A stretch of DNA of 43,091 nucleotides from an uncultured Candidatus Saccharibacteria bacterium (GTDB taxonomy: Bacteria > Patescibacteriota > Saccharimonadia > Saccharimonadales > Saccharimonadaceae), in assembly GCA_947087275.1 (NCBI GenBank), contig CAMUBZ010000008.1, positions 1 to 43,091 on the forward strand, in the 5' to 3' direction. Both the position numbers and the translations under genes were made by a program. This document shows, one piece after another, positions 1 through 6,511 of this stretch. The first letter of the stretch is position 1. Every line of letters starts with the position of its first letter. Below the pieces are notes generated by a model, which made no database searches, was not told the origin of the DNA, and saw only the letters and a list, made by a program, of their open reading frames with translations.

Positions 1-40
1 TGACTGTACGGTAAAGCAAGTGCCCGCCTGTGAGTAAAAT

Positions 41-92
41 GGAGCCTTGGGGCTCGGTTAACACAAATGAGCCCTATGACGGGCTCATTTGT
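41..92 (-). promoter_or_regulatory. Attenuator-like hairpin series downstream of rplA
   Basis: Read on the minus strand after the rplA stop, a perfect 12-bp stem (81-92 with 63-74, 6-nt loop) is followed by a smaller hairpin (51-55 with 42-46) and a weak T-rich stretch. The 63-74 arm can instead pair, through GGGCTC, with GAGCCC at 50-55, so the two structures compete. In most bacteria the rplJ-rplL leader bound by L10 lies here, so this could be that leader. The downstream gene is outside the window. Confidence 0.5.
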
Positions 93-104
93 ACGCAACT
101 AATA

Positions 105-1031
105 TTAGTTATAAATATTCTCAACCGCGATGGATGGACCCATAGTGGTGGTAATATAGATTGACTTCACGAAGTTGCCTTTGATAGACGCTGGGCGGTG
201 ACTCTTGAGAGATTCAAAGAAAGTCTCAGCGTTTTCGAGCAATTTAGCCTGATCGAAGTTGGTCTTGCCGAGGCCAATGTGGATAATGGCCTGCTTATCA
301 ACACGATATTCAACTTTACCAGCCTTGGCTTCTTTGACGGCTTTCTCGATGTCAGTGGTCACGGTACCAGCCTTGGGGTTTGGCATCAAACCTTTTGGAC
401 CAAGTAAACGAGCAAATTTACCGAGTTTGGGCATGTAAGCTGGAGTAGAAATCAAAACGTCGAAGTCAATCGTTCCCTTTTCGAGACGCTTCAAGAATTC
501 TTCATCTTCGGCAATGTCGGCACCAGCGACAGCAGCCTTTTTGGCTTCATCAAGCGGAGCAAAGACAGCGACGCGGACAGTTTTGCCATTACCATTTGGC
601 AAAACTACGGTAGCACGGATGTTTTGATCGGCCTGACGTGGGTCAACACCGAGGCGAACGTGCGCTTCGACAGTGGCGTCAAATTTGGCTGGGTTGATTT
701 TGGTGGCCAACTCCAAAGCGTCCTTGAGGCTGTAAAGTTTGCCAGCTTCAACTTGCTTGGCGGCAGCTTGGTACTTTTTGCCACGGCGTTCGATGCGAGG
801 GCGAGTGACAGGGGTGGCGCCACGAGGCTTCTCGCCGGCTTCCTCAAGGGCCTTGGTCTCAGCTTTGCGAGCCTGGCGCTCTTCTTCAGCTTTGACTTCT
901 TCAATGTGTTTCTTGGACTTTTTGCCGGATTTGGCATAAGTCTCTTCGGCTTCAACAGCGGCCTCAATCTCGGCGCCGGCCTTGATTTCTTCGATTTTTT
1001 CGGTGATTTCTGCAGATTTATCTTCTGCCAT
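105..1031 (-). CDS. rplA: Large-subunit ribosomal protein L1 with long charged N-terminal extension
   Basis: L1 binds 23S rRNA at the L1 stalk and helps release deacylated tRNA; in many bacteria it also represses its own mRNA. The product is 308 aa against about 230 for the family. Residues 1 to about 80 are an Ala/Glu/Lys-rich, probably helical extension. From about residue 82 (RRGKKYQAA) the L1 body follows, with landmarks [24 protein letters not shown] and the C-terminal [10 protein letters not shown]. The start is an ATG preceded by AAGGAAT. The gene has its own promoter at 1103-1131 and is separated from rplK by another gene and two terminators. Identity is certain; the role of the extension is unknown. 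Confidence 0.98.
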   Translation of the reverse strand: MAEDKSAEITEKIEEIKAGAEIEAAVEAEETYAKSGKKSKKHIEEVKAEEERQARKAETKALEEAGEKPRGATPVTRPRIERRGKKYQAAAKQVEAGKLYSLKDALELATKINPAKFDATVEAHVRLGVDPRQADQNIRATVVLPNGNGKTVRVAVFAPLDEAKKAAVAGADIAEDEEFLKRLEKGTIDFDVLISTPAYMPKLGKFARLLGPKGLMPNPKAGTVTTDIEKAVKEAKAGKVEYRVDKQAIIHIGLGKTNFDQAKLLENAETFFESLKSHRPASIKGNFVKSIYITTTMGPSIAVENIYN

Positions 1032-1102
1032 AGAATTCCTTTCTGTGGTTTTGACGAGCCAAAAATCTTATGACTCTCCCATCATGGTTAATATTTGGTT
1101 AC

Positions 1103-1131
1103 ATTATAGCAAAAATATGGCGATTTGGCAA
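1103..1131 (-). promoter_or_regulatory. Sigma70-type promoter of rplA
   Basis: On the minus strand: TTGCCA (1126-1131), 17-nt spacer, TATAAT (1103-1108), about 70 nt before the rplA ATG. It makes rplA transcription independent of rplK. Confidence 0.8.
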
Positions 1132-1142
1132 GATTAAACATC

Positions 1143-1186
1143 AAAAAAGCGAGGCCTAGGCTTCCTATCCAGGATGCTGTACCTCG
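1143..1186 (-). terminator. Probable terminator of the nuclease gene
   Basis: On the minus strand CGAGG (1182-1186) pairs with CCTCG (1150-1154), with smaller internal pairing, followed by six T (1143-1148). It lies 86 nt downstream of the nuclease stop. No gene is seen between 1187 and 1271. Confidence 0.5.
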
Positions 1187-1271
1187 TCGCGGTGCCAAGC
1201 TGTGGTCTTATGCTAATCTTTGGAAGAATTTAGGTGCCATACTGGGTCGCATAATAAATCTAAAATGTCTA

Positions 1272-1679
1272 TTACTCTTTTATTATCTCAAAGTTACAAA
1301 ATTTGTCAATAATTCTATTAGGCCTTGCTATTACGAGTACATTTTTGATTGCTGTAACTTGACTAACTTGCCGTTGAATACATCGTAAACATTGCGCCTC
1401 AGAGATTTTAGTGAAGCGAATGTCTATGATGAGGTTTGGTGACTGAGATGACCCTCGGCGTAGACAGTCCTCGATCGTCCGACTACCTTTGCCTGACGGT
1501 GTTTTGATTTCCCATTCTTTATTTAGAAAAACGATATCTGGAGTTTTGATTGAGCGAGGTGGAAGAAAGGTAATCGATTCGCCAGTGGCAGATATGAGCG
1601 TTTTAGCGGCTGCTAGCTCATGTTGGTTAATTTGTGCTCCGTATAGTTTAATTATTTTTCCAGTCGTATTTTTAGGCAT
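1272..1679 (-). CDS. Stand-alone PD-(D/E)xK nuclease resembling CdiA C-terminal tRNase domains
   Basis: A 135-aa protein with no signal peptide or membrane segment. The core reads TPDIVF-(3)-EWEIKTP, with D48, E57 and K59 in PD-(D/E)xK arrangement, then a Ser/Gly loop, SQSPN (78-82) and the hydrophobic strand LIIDIRF. This matches, from memory, the tRNA nuclease domain at the C-terminus of some CdiA contact-dependent toxins and phage head proteins. Here it stands alone with no delivery domain and no obvious immunity gene beside it. It sits between rplK and rplA, bracketed by terminators, with a possible leaderless -10 at 1686-1694. Function could be toxin remnant, defence nuclease or RNA processing; family call moderately sure, role unknown. 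Confidence 0.6.
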   Translation of the reverse strand: MPKNTTGKIIKLYGAQINQHELAAAKTLISATGESITFLPPRSIKTPDIVFLNKEWEIKTPSGKGSRTIEDCLRRGSSQSPNLIIDIRFTKISEAQCLRCIQRQVSQVTAIKNVLVIARPNRIIDKFCNFEIIKE

Positions 1680-1685
1680 ATTGCC

Positions 1686-1694
1686 AGCCTAGCA
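1686..1694 (-). promoter_or_regulatory. Extended -10 element 6 nt before the nuclease ATG
   Basis: Minus strand TGC-TAGGCT, then 6 nt, then ATG. The hexamer is weak, but the spacing equals that of several other genes here and implies a leaderless mRNA. No Shine-Dalgarno site is present. Confidence 0.4.
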
Positions 1695-1726
1695 CAAAAA
1701 AGAAAAAATTAGCAAGCACAAGCATC

Positions 1727-1760
1727 AAAAAAGGCAGAAAATGTTGCTATTCTGCCTTTT
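1727..1760 (-). terminator. Intrinsic terminator of rplK
   Basis: Minus strand GGCAGAA (1750-1756), 10-nt loop, TTCTGCC (1733-1739), then six T (1727-1732). It begins about 10 nt after the rplK stop and separates rplK from the nuclease gene. Confidence 0.85.
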
Positions 1761-1766
1761 CGAGAA

Positions 1767-2195
1767 TTAGTCTACGACTTCGACGCCCATCGAGCGAGCG
1801 GTGCCAGCGATGACTTTGACGGCGCCGTCAAGATCGATAGCGTTGAGCTGGTTCATCTTGGTTTTGGCGATGTCTTCGAGGTCGGCGCGGGAGATTTTGC
1901 CAACTTTTTCTAAGTTTGGCTTGCCGCTGCCCTTTTCGATTTTGATTTTTTCGCGAATCAAATCGTCAACCGGTTGGCCAAGACAAACCCAGTCAAAAGT
2001 ACGATCATCATAAACTTTGATGTGCACAATGACGTTCTTGCCCATGAAATCTTTGGTAGCCTCGTTGAAGGGGTTGATGAAATCCATCATATTGAGGCCC
2101 CACTGACCGAGGGTAGAACCAACTGGAGGTCCGGCTGTAGCCTTGCCGCCAGGGATGCGCAACTTGAGGTTGCCGATAACTTGCTTTCCTGCCAT
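1767..2195 (-). CDS. rplK: Large-subunit ribosomal protein L11
   Basis: L11 binds the GTPase-associated region of 23S rRNA. The 142-aa product has the family's N-terminal LRIPGGKATAGPPVGSTLGQ region and the C-terminal RNA-binding domain ending in ARSMGVEV. I chose the ATG at 2195 (MAGKQV) over an upstream in-frame start at 2228 because the upstream residues are not family-like and AAGGAAA precedes the 2195 start at good distance. It has its own promoter and terminator, so it is monocistronic. In most bacteria rplK is cotranscribed with rplA, but that is not what the sequence shows here. Confidence 0.97.
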   Translation of the reverse strand: MAGKQVIGNLKLRIPGGKATAGPPVGSTLGQWGLNMMDFINPFNEATKDFMGKNVIVHIKVYDDRTFDWVCLGQPVDDLIREKIKIEKGSGKPNLEKVGKISRADLEDIAKTKMNQLNAIDLDGAVKVIAGTARSMGVEVVD

Positions 2196-2264
2196 AATTG
2201 TTATTTCCTTTTCTTTCTGGAGAAGCATCCAGAAAACGATTATTTAATCGTGCGTAACGTTTTC

Positions 2265-2293
2265 ATTGTAGCACAAAAGCTGGGAGATGTCCA
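2265..2293 (-). promoter_or_regulatory. Sigma70-type promoter of rplK
   Basis: Minus strand TGGACA (2288-2293), 17 nt, TACAAT (2265-2270) with TGC just upstream (extended -10). Divergent from the 2314-2319 promoter. Confidence 0.75.
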
Positions 2294-2300
2294 TGTCTCG

Positions 2301-2341
2301 TAGATCTATCTGGTATAATATATTTGAGGTAGATAAATCTA
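2301..2341 (+). promoter_or_regulatory. Promoter with flanking inverted repeat for the coiled-coil gene
   Basis: TATAAT at 2314-2319 is preceded by TGG (extended -10) with no clear -35. A 10-bp inverted repeat with one mismatch (2301-2310 and 2332-2341) brackets the -10 and is a possible operator. Confidence 0.5.
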
Positions 2342-2362
2342 AGTACGTTAGGAGGTGATAAA

Positions 2363-3042
2363 ATGATGTTTTCAAGTGAGCGACGTGAGATTATGCATGC
2401 GCAGTTAATGCTTCCTATATATGGCCAGCTGGTAGACTCTGATTCTAAGAACTTAGAATCAGAAGAGGCGCAGTTGACTTATACGAATAAGGAAGCGCAA
2501 AATTATCTTCGCAAGGTAACAGAACCGTGTTTTGCCCATCTAAAATGCCTGTATGAGCGGCTGAAAAAGACGAGCTGGATAAGATGCGTCAAAATCGCGA
2601 TAAGGCAGCTCAGGCTTGTAAGAGATTGGAGGGCTTAGAGCGAAGTCGCGCGGAGATTCAGAGAGATAATCATGAGGCACTTGAGACTATTGAGCTCAAG
2701 ATAGAAGATTGTCTGAAGAACGTAGTAGAAGTCGCGCGAAATTTGGCCGATTCGACATTTCGAGTACGGCAAGATTTGGCGGACATGCGGGAGCATTTAG
2801 AAGTATACGGTGAACTCTTGCAATATCTCGAGAAAACCGAGAAAACGCAGTACTACCGGCGTATAATTGCGAAGTTTGAGGAGGAATGTAATGCTTGTCA
2901 AGAACATCCAATATATCAGTTGGATGTAGAGCAAAAACGTTCGGTGTTATTGGAGAACTTACGCGAAAAACGGTGGCGTGAACAAAGAAGCTATAACCCA
3001 ACGCGTGCCGATATGCTGGAGGCTCTACATATGGGTTGGTAA
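2363..3042 (+). pseudogene. Coiled-coil protein gene interrupted by a frameshift
   Basis: Translation is well set up: AGGAGGTGA lies a few nt before ATG ATG at 2363. The first frame runs 91 codons to 2638. A second frame, open from 2556 to 3042, continues the same charged helical character. A -1 shift at GAAAAAG (2563-2569) gives a 226-aa Glu/Lys/Arg-rich coiled-coil protein. One extra A in the five-A run (2564-2568) would give the same continuous product (LKKDELDKMRQ). No independent start with a good ribosome site exists for the second frame. I do not recognise the family; no signal peptide or membrane segment. It may be a real mutation, programmed or phase-variable frameshifting, or a sequencing error in the homopolymer. 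Confidence 0.6.
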
Positions 3043-3045
3043 TTT

Positions 3046-3074
3046 AAAAAGACCGCGTAGTTTGCGGTCTTTTT
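3046..3074. terminator. Bidirectional intrinsic terminator between the coiled-coil gene and nusG
   Basis: AAAAAGACCGC, 7-nt loop, GCGGTCTTTTT: a perfect 11-bp stem with T runs on both strands, serving the convergent genes on either side. Confidence 0.93.
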
Positions 3075-3087
3075 ATAATTTTAGGCT

Positions 3088-3636
3088 TTATTGCAATTGT
3101 TTGACTTGCAAAGCGTCAAGTTCGACAGGTGTTTCGCGACCAAACATCGAAACCATAACTTTGAGCTTGCCTTTTTGTGAATCGATTTCGGAAATTGTGC
3201 CTTCGAAGCCTTTGAACGGGCCGTCGATGATAGAAACCACTTCGTTGATCTCGTAATTGACGGAGTACTTGGGGTCTTCTACACCCATACGCTTCTTGAT
3301 TTTGGCGATTTCCTTTTCGGAGACTGGGGTAGGCTGAGTGCCATTACCAACGAAGCCAGTGACGCCTGGAGTGTTGCGGACAATATACCAAGTTTCGTCA
3401 GAAAGTGACATTTCTACAAGCACGTAACCTTGGAAGATTTTGCGGTCAACGACCTTGCGTTTGCCGTTTTTGATTTCGATACGCTTTTCTTTGGGGACGA
3501 TAGCGTCGAAAATCTTGCCCTCAAATTCAGGGCTGCCAACACGCTGGTTGATGCTTTCGGCGACTTTGTCTTCGTAACCGCTGTAGGTACTGATGGTGTA
3601 CCAGGCGCGGGTGTCGTCATAACGGTTTACTGCCAT
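3088..3636 (-). CDS. nusG: Transcription elongation/antitermination factor NusG
   Basis: NusG binds RNA polymerase and couples it to Rho or to ribosomal protein S10. The 182-aa product has the NGN domain (about residues 10-115; AWYTISTYSGYEDKVAESI, then GYVLVEMSL and VRNTPGVTGFVG) and a C-terminal KOW domain (about 131-160; GPFKGFEGTISEID). The length is standard. It lies 18 nt after secE with AGGAGA before its ATG, so the two form a secE-nusG unit. A strong terminator follows, so rplK and rplA are not in this transcript. Confidence 0.98.
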   Translation of the reverse strand: MAVNRYDDTRAWYTISTYSGYEDKVAESINQRVGSPEFEGKIFDAIVPKEKRIEIKNGKRKVVDRKIFQGYVLVEMSLSDETWYIVRNTPGVTGFVGNGTQPTPVSEKEIAKIKKRMGVEDPKYSVNYEINEVVSIIDGPFKGFEGTISEIDSQKGKLKVMVSMFGRETPVELDALQVKQLQ

Positions 3637-3654
3637 ATATTTCTCCTCTTATGG

Positions 3655-4050
3655 TTAGTTAATACCTAATAATAAATTGAAAATGAAGGTGAAAAGAGCG
3701 TCGAGCACGAGGATAAAGACCATGAAAATCGCGCAATAGATAAAGACGGCGAGGGTCATTTTCCAGGTGGCTTTGCGGTTCGGCCAGCGGACTTGGCGGA
3801 TCTCACGCCAGGAATCGCGTAGGTAACGCCCAAAGGCGACAAATGGACGTGCGAGGATAAAGACCTCCTTCAGCGGCTTTTCGTCAGTGGAATTTTTGGT
3901 GGTTTTTGCAGGTTTTGCGGTTTTGGGTTTGGCTGGCGCGGGTGTAACTGGGGTTGTTGGTTTGGTTATGGGTTGTACTTCTGGTTTTGGAGTAGAACTT
4001 GCGGTGATTTTAGTGATGTTGGTTTTGGCTTTTTGCGGCTTATTCGACAT
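3655..4050 (-). CDS. secE: Preprotein translocase subunit SecE with Pro/Lys/Thr-rich N-terminal tail
   Basis: SecE clamps the two halves of SecY in the translocon. The 131-aa protein has a disordered Lys/Pro/Thr/Ala-rich tail (about residues 1-60), the conserved amphipathic helix with VRWPNRKAT (88-96), and one membrane helix (about 98-128). A one-helix SecE is normal for bacteria outside the E. coli type, but the tail is longer than usual. AAAGGAG precedes the ATG. It is the first gene of the secE-nusG unit. The leader carries a hairpin plus T run (4117-4139) between promoter and gene. Confidence 0.95.
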   Translation of the reverse strand: MSNKPQKAKTNITKITASSTPKPEVQPITKPTTPVTPAPAKPKTAKPAKTTKNSTDEKPLKEVFILARPFVAFGRYLRDSWREIRQVRWPNRKATWKMTLAVFIYCAIFMVFILVLDALFTFIFNLLLGIN

Positions 4051-4116
4051 AGTGCTCCTTTCCCTGATCTGGCGGACTTTTTACGGTGGGTTGCCTTTTT
4101 GTGGCTGGCTACCTAA

Positions 4117-4139
4117 TAAAAAAAGTCTGTTACCAGACT
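4117..4139 (-). terminator. Intrinsic terminator (attenuator) inside the secE leader
   Basis: Minus strand AGTCTG (4134-4139), GTAA tetraloop, CAGACT (4124-4129), then a T run (4118-4124). It begins about 10 nt downstream of the -10 box at 4149-4154 and lies before secE, so it would terminate transcripts from that promoter unless bypassed. Confidence 0.7.
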
Positions 4140-4148
4140 GTCAATAGT

Positions 4149-4157
4149 ATTGTAGCA
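4149..4157 (-). promoter_or_regulatory. Extended -10 promoter of secE-nusG
   Basis: Minus strand TGC-TACAAT (-10 at 4149-4154). The -35 region is weak. It diverges from the tRNA-Gln promoter 45 nt away. Confidence 0.6.
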
Positions 4158-4196
4158 TGGAAAATGCAAATTTGGAAGACTTTTCCGAAAAAGTGT

Positions 4197-4204
4197 GATA
4201 TAAT
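4197..4204 (+). promoter_or_regulatory. Extended -10 promoter of tRNA-Gln
   Basis: TATAAT at 4199-4204 with a TGA just before it; no clear -35. Predicted initiation near 4211 leaves only a few bases before the mature tRNA 5' end at 4215. Confidence 0.65.
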
Positions 4205-4214
4205 GGCTTTGCAC

Positions 4215-4289
4215 TGGGGATTCGCCAAGTGGTAAGGCACTGGGTTCTGGTCCCAGCATTCGGGGGTTCGAATCCCTCATCCCCAGCCA
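4215..4289 (+). tRNA. tRNA-Gln, anticodon CUG
   Basis: A full cloverleaf can be drawn: acceptor TGGGGAT pairs with ATCCCCA, the D arm is GCC...GGC, the anticodon stem CTGGG/CCCAG encloses the loop TTCTGGT (anticodon CTG at 4247-4249), and the T arm contains GGTTCGAATC. The discriminator is G and the CCA end is encoded (4287-4289). It reads CAG. The gene is monocistronic, with its own promoter and a terminator whose stem begins at the CCA. Confidence 0.95.
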
Positions 4290-4331
4290 GGCTCTATGGA
4301 ATAATTTATTCTGTGGGGCCTGGTTTGGTTT
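4287..4331 (+). terminator. Terminator of tRNA-Gln, stem starting at the tRNA CCA
   Basis: A 17-bp stem (4287-4303 with 4307-4323, including some G-T pairs) with an ATT loop, followed by a T-rich run. The first three bases of the stem are the tRNA's own CCA. Confidence 0.8.
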
Positions 4332-5002
4332 TAGGCTTTGTAATCTTCGACTTCAGCGATATGCGTATCGCGCACGATGGTGGTAGGATTGACACGGCTA
4401 GCATTGAGTTTAGCACAAATGTCGGCGACTTGTTGAGGCGAGAATGGTGGACGTCGGCTGATAATATTGTCTAGGGTGGCACTTAGTTCGGCTTGGGTGC
4501 AAACGTGGCAATCGGGTGGGAGATTATCGATGACTTTGAGGGTGACGTCGCCACCAAAAACGATAACAGAATAGAGTGGTACGATGGTACCAAAGATACT
4601 AGCAATAGCGGCGACATGGGAAGCGTTTTGACGAACAGTGCTATAAAATTGATGTTTGTTTTTGCCATAAGCGGAAACTTGGGTCCAGTGGACGCGGTCA
4701 CCATGACCATAAATCCAGCCGAGGTGACCTTTGGATTCAAAGATGAAAATTCCCCGTTCGTCGATGGCGAGGCAGTCAATTTGTAGAAGTTCGGCGTCGG
4801 AAACGACGTGATTTTTGATATGGCTGGCGTTGGGTTCGGAATCGGGCTTGGGAAAATAGCAATCTACTAGAATACGCTTGGGGTCAAAAAGTTTTTGCAA
4901 ACTAAAAACGAGACGAGTTTCGGCGGGAGTGAGTTTGACGGGATAAGGTGAAGTAACGGCGGTGCCTTGGATTTTGTATGGTTCGGTGTGGGTTGATTCC
5001 AT
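4331..5002 (-). CDS. NERD (nuclease-related) domain protein
   Basis: A 223-aa soluble protein. The central segment has the NERD pattern: an acidic helix with E71, ID at 75-76 followed by a hydrophobic strand (CLAIDERGIFIFESKG), in which E89 and K91 form the nuclease-like ExK pair, then a GWIYG turn and a conserved Trp (HWTQ). NERD domains share the restriction-endonuclease core and are inferred to act on DNA; their true role is poorly known. The C-terminal third (about 165-223) has no feature I recognise. The gene stands alone, with an extended -10 6 nt before the ATG and no ribosome site, so it is probably leaderless. Confidence 0.75.
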   Translation of the reverse strand: MESTHTEPYKIQGTAVTSPYPVKLTPAETRLVFSLQKLFDPKRILVDCYFPKPDSEPNASHIKNHVVSDAELLQIDCLAIDERGIFIFESKGHLGWIYGHGDRVHWTQVSAYGKNKHQFYSTVRQNASHVAAIASIFGTIVPLYSVIVFGGDVTLKVIDNLPPDCHVCTQAELSATLDNIISRRPPFSPQQVADICAKLNASRVNPTTIVRDTHIAEVEDYKA

Positions 5003-5008
5003 AGCATA

Positions 5009-5017
5009 ATTAAAGCA
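5009..5017 (-). promoter_or_regulatory. Extended -10 element 6 nt before the NERD gene ATG
   Basis: Minus strand TGC-TTTAAT (hexamer 5009-5014), 6 nt, then the ATG at 5002. Predicted leaderless transcript. Confidence 0.5.
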
Positions 5018-5042
5018 TAAGTGAATTTGATGGGCAAGATTT

Positions 5043-5079
5043 TCCTGAGTTATTGGACAGATTGTTCAATAACTCAGGA
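5043..5079. repeat. 13-bp perfect inverted repeat in a divergent intergenic region
   Basis: Arms 5043-5055 and 5067-5079 (TCCTGAGTTATTG and its complement) with an 11-nt loop. No T run follows on either strand. It sits between the divergent NERD and racemase-like genes, about 30 bp behind the NERD -10, so an operator shared by both is possible. Confidence 0.7.
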
Positions 5080-5147
5080 TTTGGTGCTTAGCAGGGTGGA
5101 CTTTTGTAGTACAGTGGAAGGCGGAGGTAGAGAGTGATGTAGGAGAA

Positions 5148-6050
5148 ATGCTAAAAGTTGTAGTTTTTGATAGCGGTTGGGGTGGTGAGTTGGTGGCGGA
5201 TTTTTTGATGAGCGAACTAACGACCGTGGAGGTGGTGCGGGCGATAGATTGGGCGCATGCTCCGTATTGCGGCAAGCCAGTGGAAGAAATCTGTGCCTTG
5301 GCGGAGGCAGCATTGCAGCGATATATCGGCGAAGTAGATTTGATTGTGCTGGGTGGCTATGCAGTGTCGCTGGCGCTGGACTTTTTGCGTGAGAAATATC
5401 CATTGCAAAAGTTTGTGGGTATGGGAATAAATTATGATATGGTGCTTCGCTCGCGAAAATTCCCTGGTCAAGTGGTGCTTTTGATGGATCAATTGACAAG
5501 TGAATCGGAGTTACGGCAAGAATTGCGTCAGACTTTGCCGTATTCGACGCTGATTATTCCTGACTGCACTGGTTGGGAGGATTTGATTAATGAGAATCTG
5601 ATGACGCCAGAGATTTTGCGACAGGATCTGGGTTATGATTTTGCGTTGGCGCCAGTGAAAAGGCGACGCAAGTGTATTGTGAAGACGGTTGAACCAACCT
5701 TTGATGATATTGTGGTGCAAGCGGCGAGTTGTCGGCCGGAACTTTTTGAGGAGAAGCAGCAGGCATTGCGCACGGCAATTGCGAAGTTTACGCAAGCGGC
5801 AAAGATAGCAGCAAATGAAGAACAAATGGCGGAACAAGCAATGGTAAAGCAGAATGCGGAAGTGGAGCGGCGCAATAATTGGCAACCGGATGTAATTTTG
5901 TTGCTCAATACGCACTTCTGGGAAATTAAACTAGCACTTGAGGAGATTTTTGGCTACAGAGTGCGAGTACTAGACTTTAGAGAGAAGTTGTTGCATGATG
6001 TGTGCGTGGCACTGAAATTGCGTGGAACACATGGTGGGAGAGCGAAGTGA
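5148..6050 (+). CDS. Glutamate-racemase-like protein lacking both catalytic cysteines
   Basis: A 300-aa protein with the MurI/Asp-Glu racemase layout. It opens VVFDSGWGG (5-13), has HAPYCGK (37-43) where MurI has YxPYG, DLIVLGGYAVS (64-74) where MurI has the first catalytic Cys (ACNTAS), and LLLNTHFW (251-258) where MurI has the second (GCTH). Both cysteines are gone, replaced by Gly and Asn, so ordinary glutamate racemization is not expected. A long charged helical insert (about 200-245) is unlike MurI. AGGAGA lies only 2 nt before the ATG. The stop overlaps the next ATG (TGATG), coupling it to the MazF-like gene. It may be a binding protein or a repurposed fold; homology is fairly sure, function unknown. 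Confidence 0.6.
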   Translation: MLKVVVFDSGWGGELVADFLMSELTTVEVVRAIDWAHAPYCGKPVEEICALAEAALQRYIGEVDLIVLGGYAVSLALDFLREKYPLQKFVGMGINYDMVLRSRKFPGQVVLLMDQLTSESELRQELRQTLPYSTLIIPDCTGWEDLINENLMTPEILRQDLGYDFALAPVKRRRKCIVKTVEPTFDDIVVQAASCRPELFEEKQQALRTAIAKFTQAAKIAANEEQMAEQAMVKQNAEVERRNNWQPDVILLLNTHFWEIKLALEEIFGYRVRVLDFREKLLHDVCVALKLRGTHGGRAK

Positions 6051-6472
6051 TGGATAAGCGTGAATTTAGGGATTGGATAGAAGTGAAGATAGATGTACAT
6101 GGGCGTAATATTGCACGGAGTTTTAGCGAGGGAGAAATTTGGTGGTGCGCGGTTGGCAAGAATGTGGGTGTAGAAATTAACGGTAAAGGAAGGACTTTTG
6201 CTAGGCCGATGATAATCATGCGAAAATTAAATCGGCATAGTTTTATGGCTGTGCCTCTTACTTCTTAGGAGCATACTGGTACTTGGTATGTCGATTTTGG
6301 GTTTAGGGATGTACGCGAATGTGCGGTGCTGCCGCAATCTCGTATTATGAGCGCGACGCGTTTATATAGGCGTATTGGTAGGGCGGATGAGAGTGATTTG
6401 GCCAGGATTAGAATGGGCTTTCATCGGTTATTTTGTGGTGATGCGGTGAATAAAATGCCCCTAGTCGATTAA
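6050..6472 (+). pseudogene. MazF/PemK-family toxin gene with in-frame amber codon
   Basis: Translation from the ATG at 6050 gives 72 residues ending VPLTS, then TAG (6266-6268). The same frame continues for 67 residues to TAA (6470-6472). Across the TAG the sequence reads as one PemK/MazF-like domain: EIWWCAVGKNVGVEINGKG, FARPMIIMRK, VPLTS, then GTWYVDF, CAVLPQSRIM and LYRRIG. MazF-type proteins are mRNA-cleaving ribosome-independent ribonucleases. The first fragment lacks the C-terminal strands and helix. It is coupled to the upstream racemase-like gene by a 1-nt overlap. No MazE-like antitoxin is seen. Either a decayed gene, a site of amber readthrough or a sequencing error. Confidence 0.7.
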
Positions 6473-6505
6473 ACTAGGGTGGGCGAGAAATCCTCGAAAA
6501 ATTAT
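6455..6505 (-). ncRNA. Possible short antisense RNA over the MazF-like 3' end
   Basis: A near-consensus promoter faces left: TTGACT (6535-6540), 17 nt, TATAAT (6512-6517). About 26 nt past the predicted start near 6505, a 7-bp hairpin (6473-6479 with 6459-6465) is followed by a short T-rich tail. No open reading frame lies in the predicted transcript of about 50 nt. It overlaps the end of the MazF-like gene. Confidence 0.4.
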
Positions 6506-6511
6506 ATCTTC

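Noticed and set aside
1-40. Start of rplJ or another gene at the left edge
   Set aside because: No reading frame or ribosome site can be supported in this short stretch.
1125-1388. Plus-strand open frame of 87 codons between rplA and the nuclease gene
   Set aside because: It overlaps the rplA promoter and the nuclease 3' end, has no ribosome site and no recognisable protein pattern.
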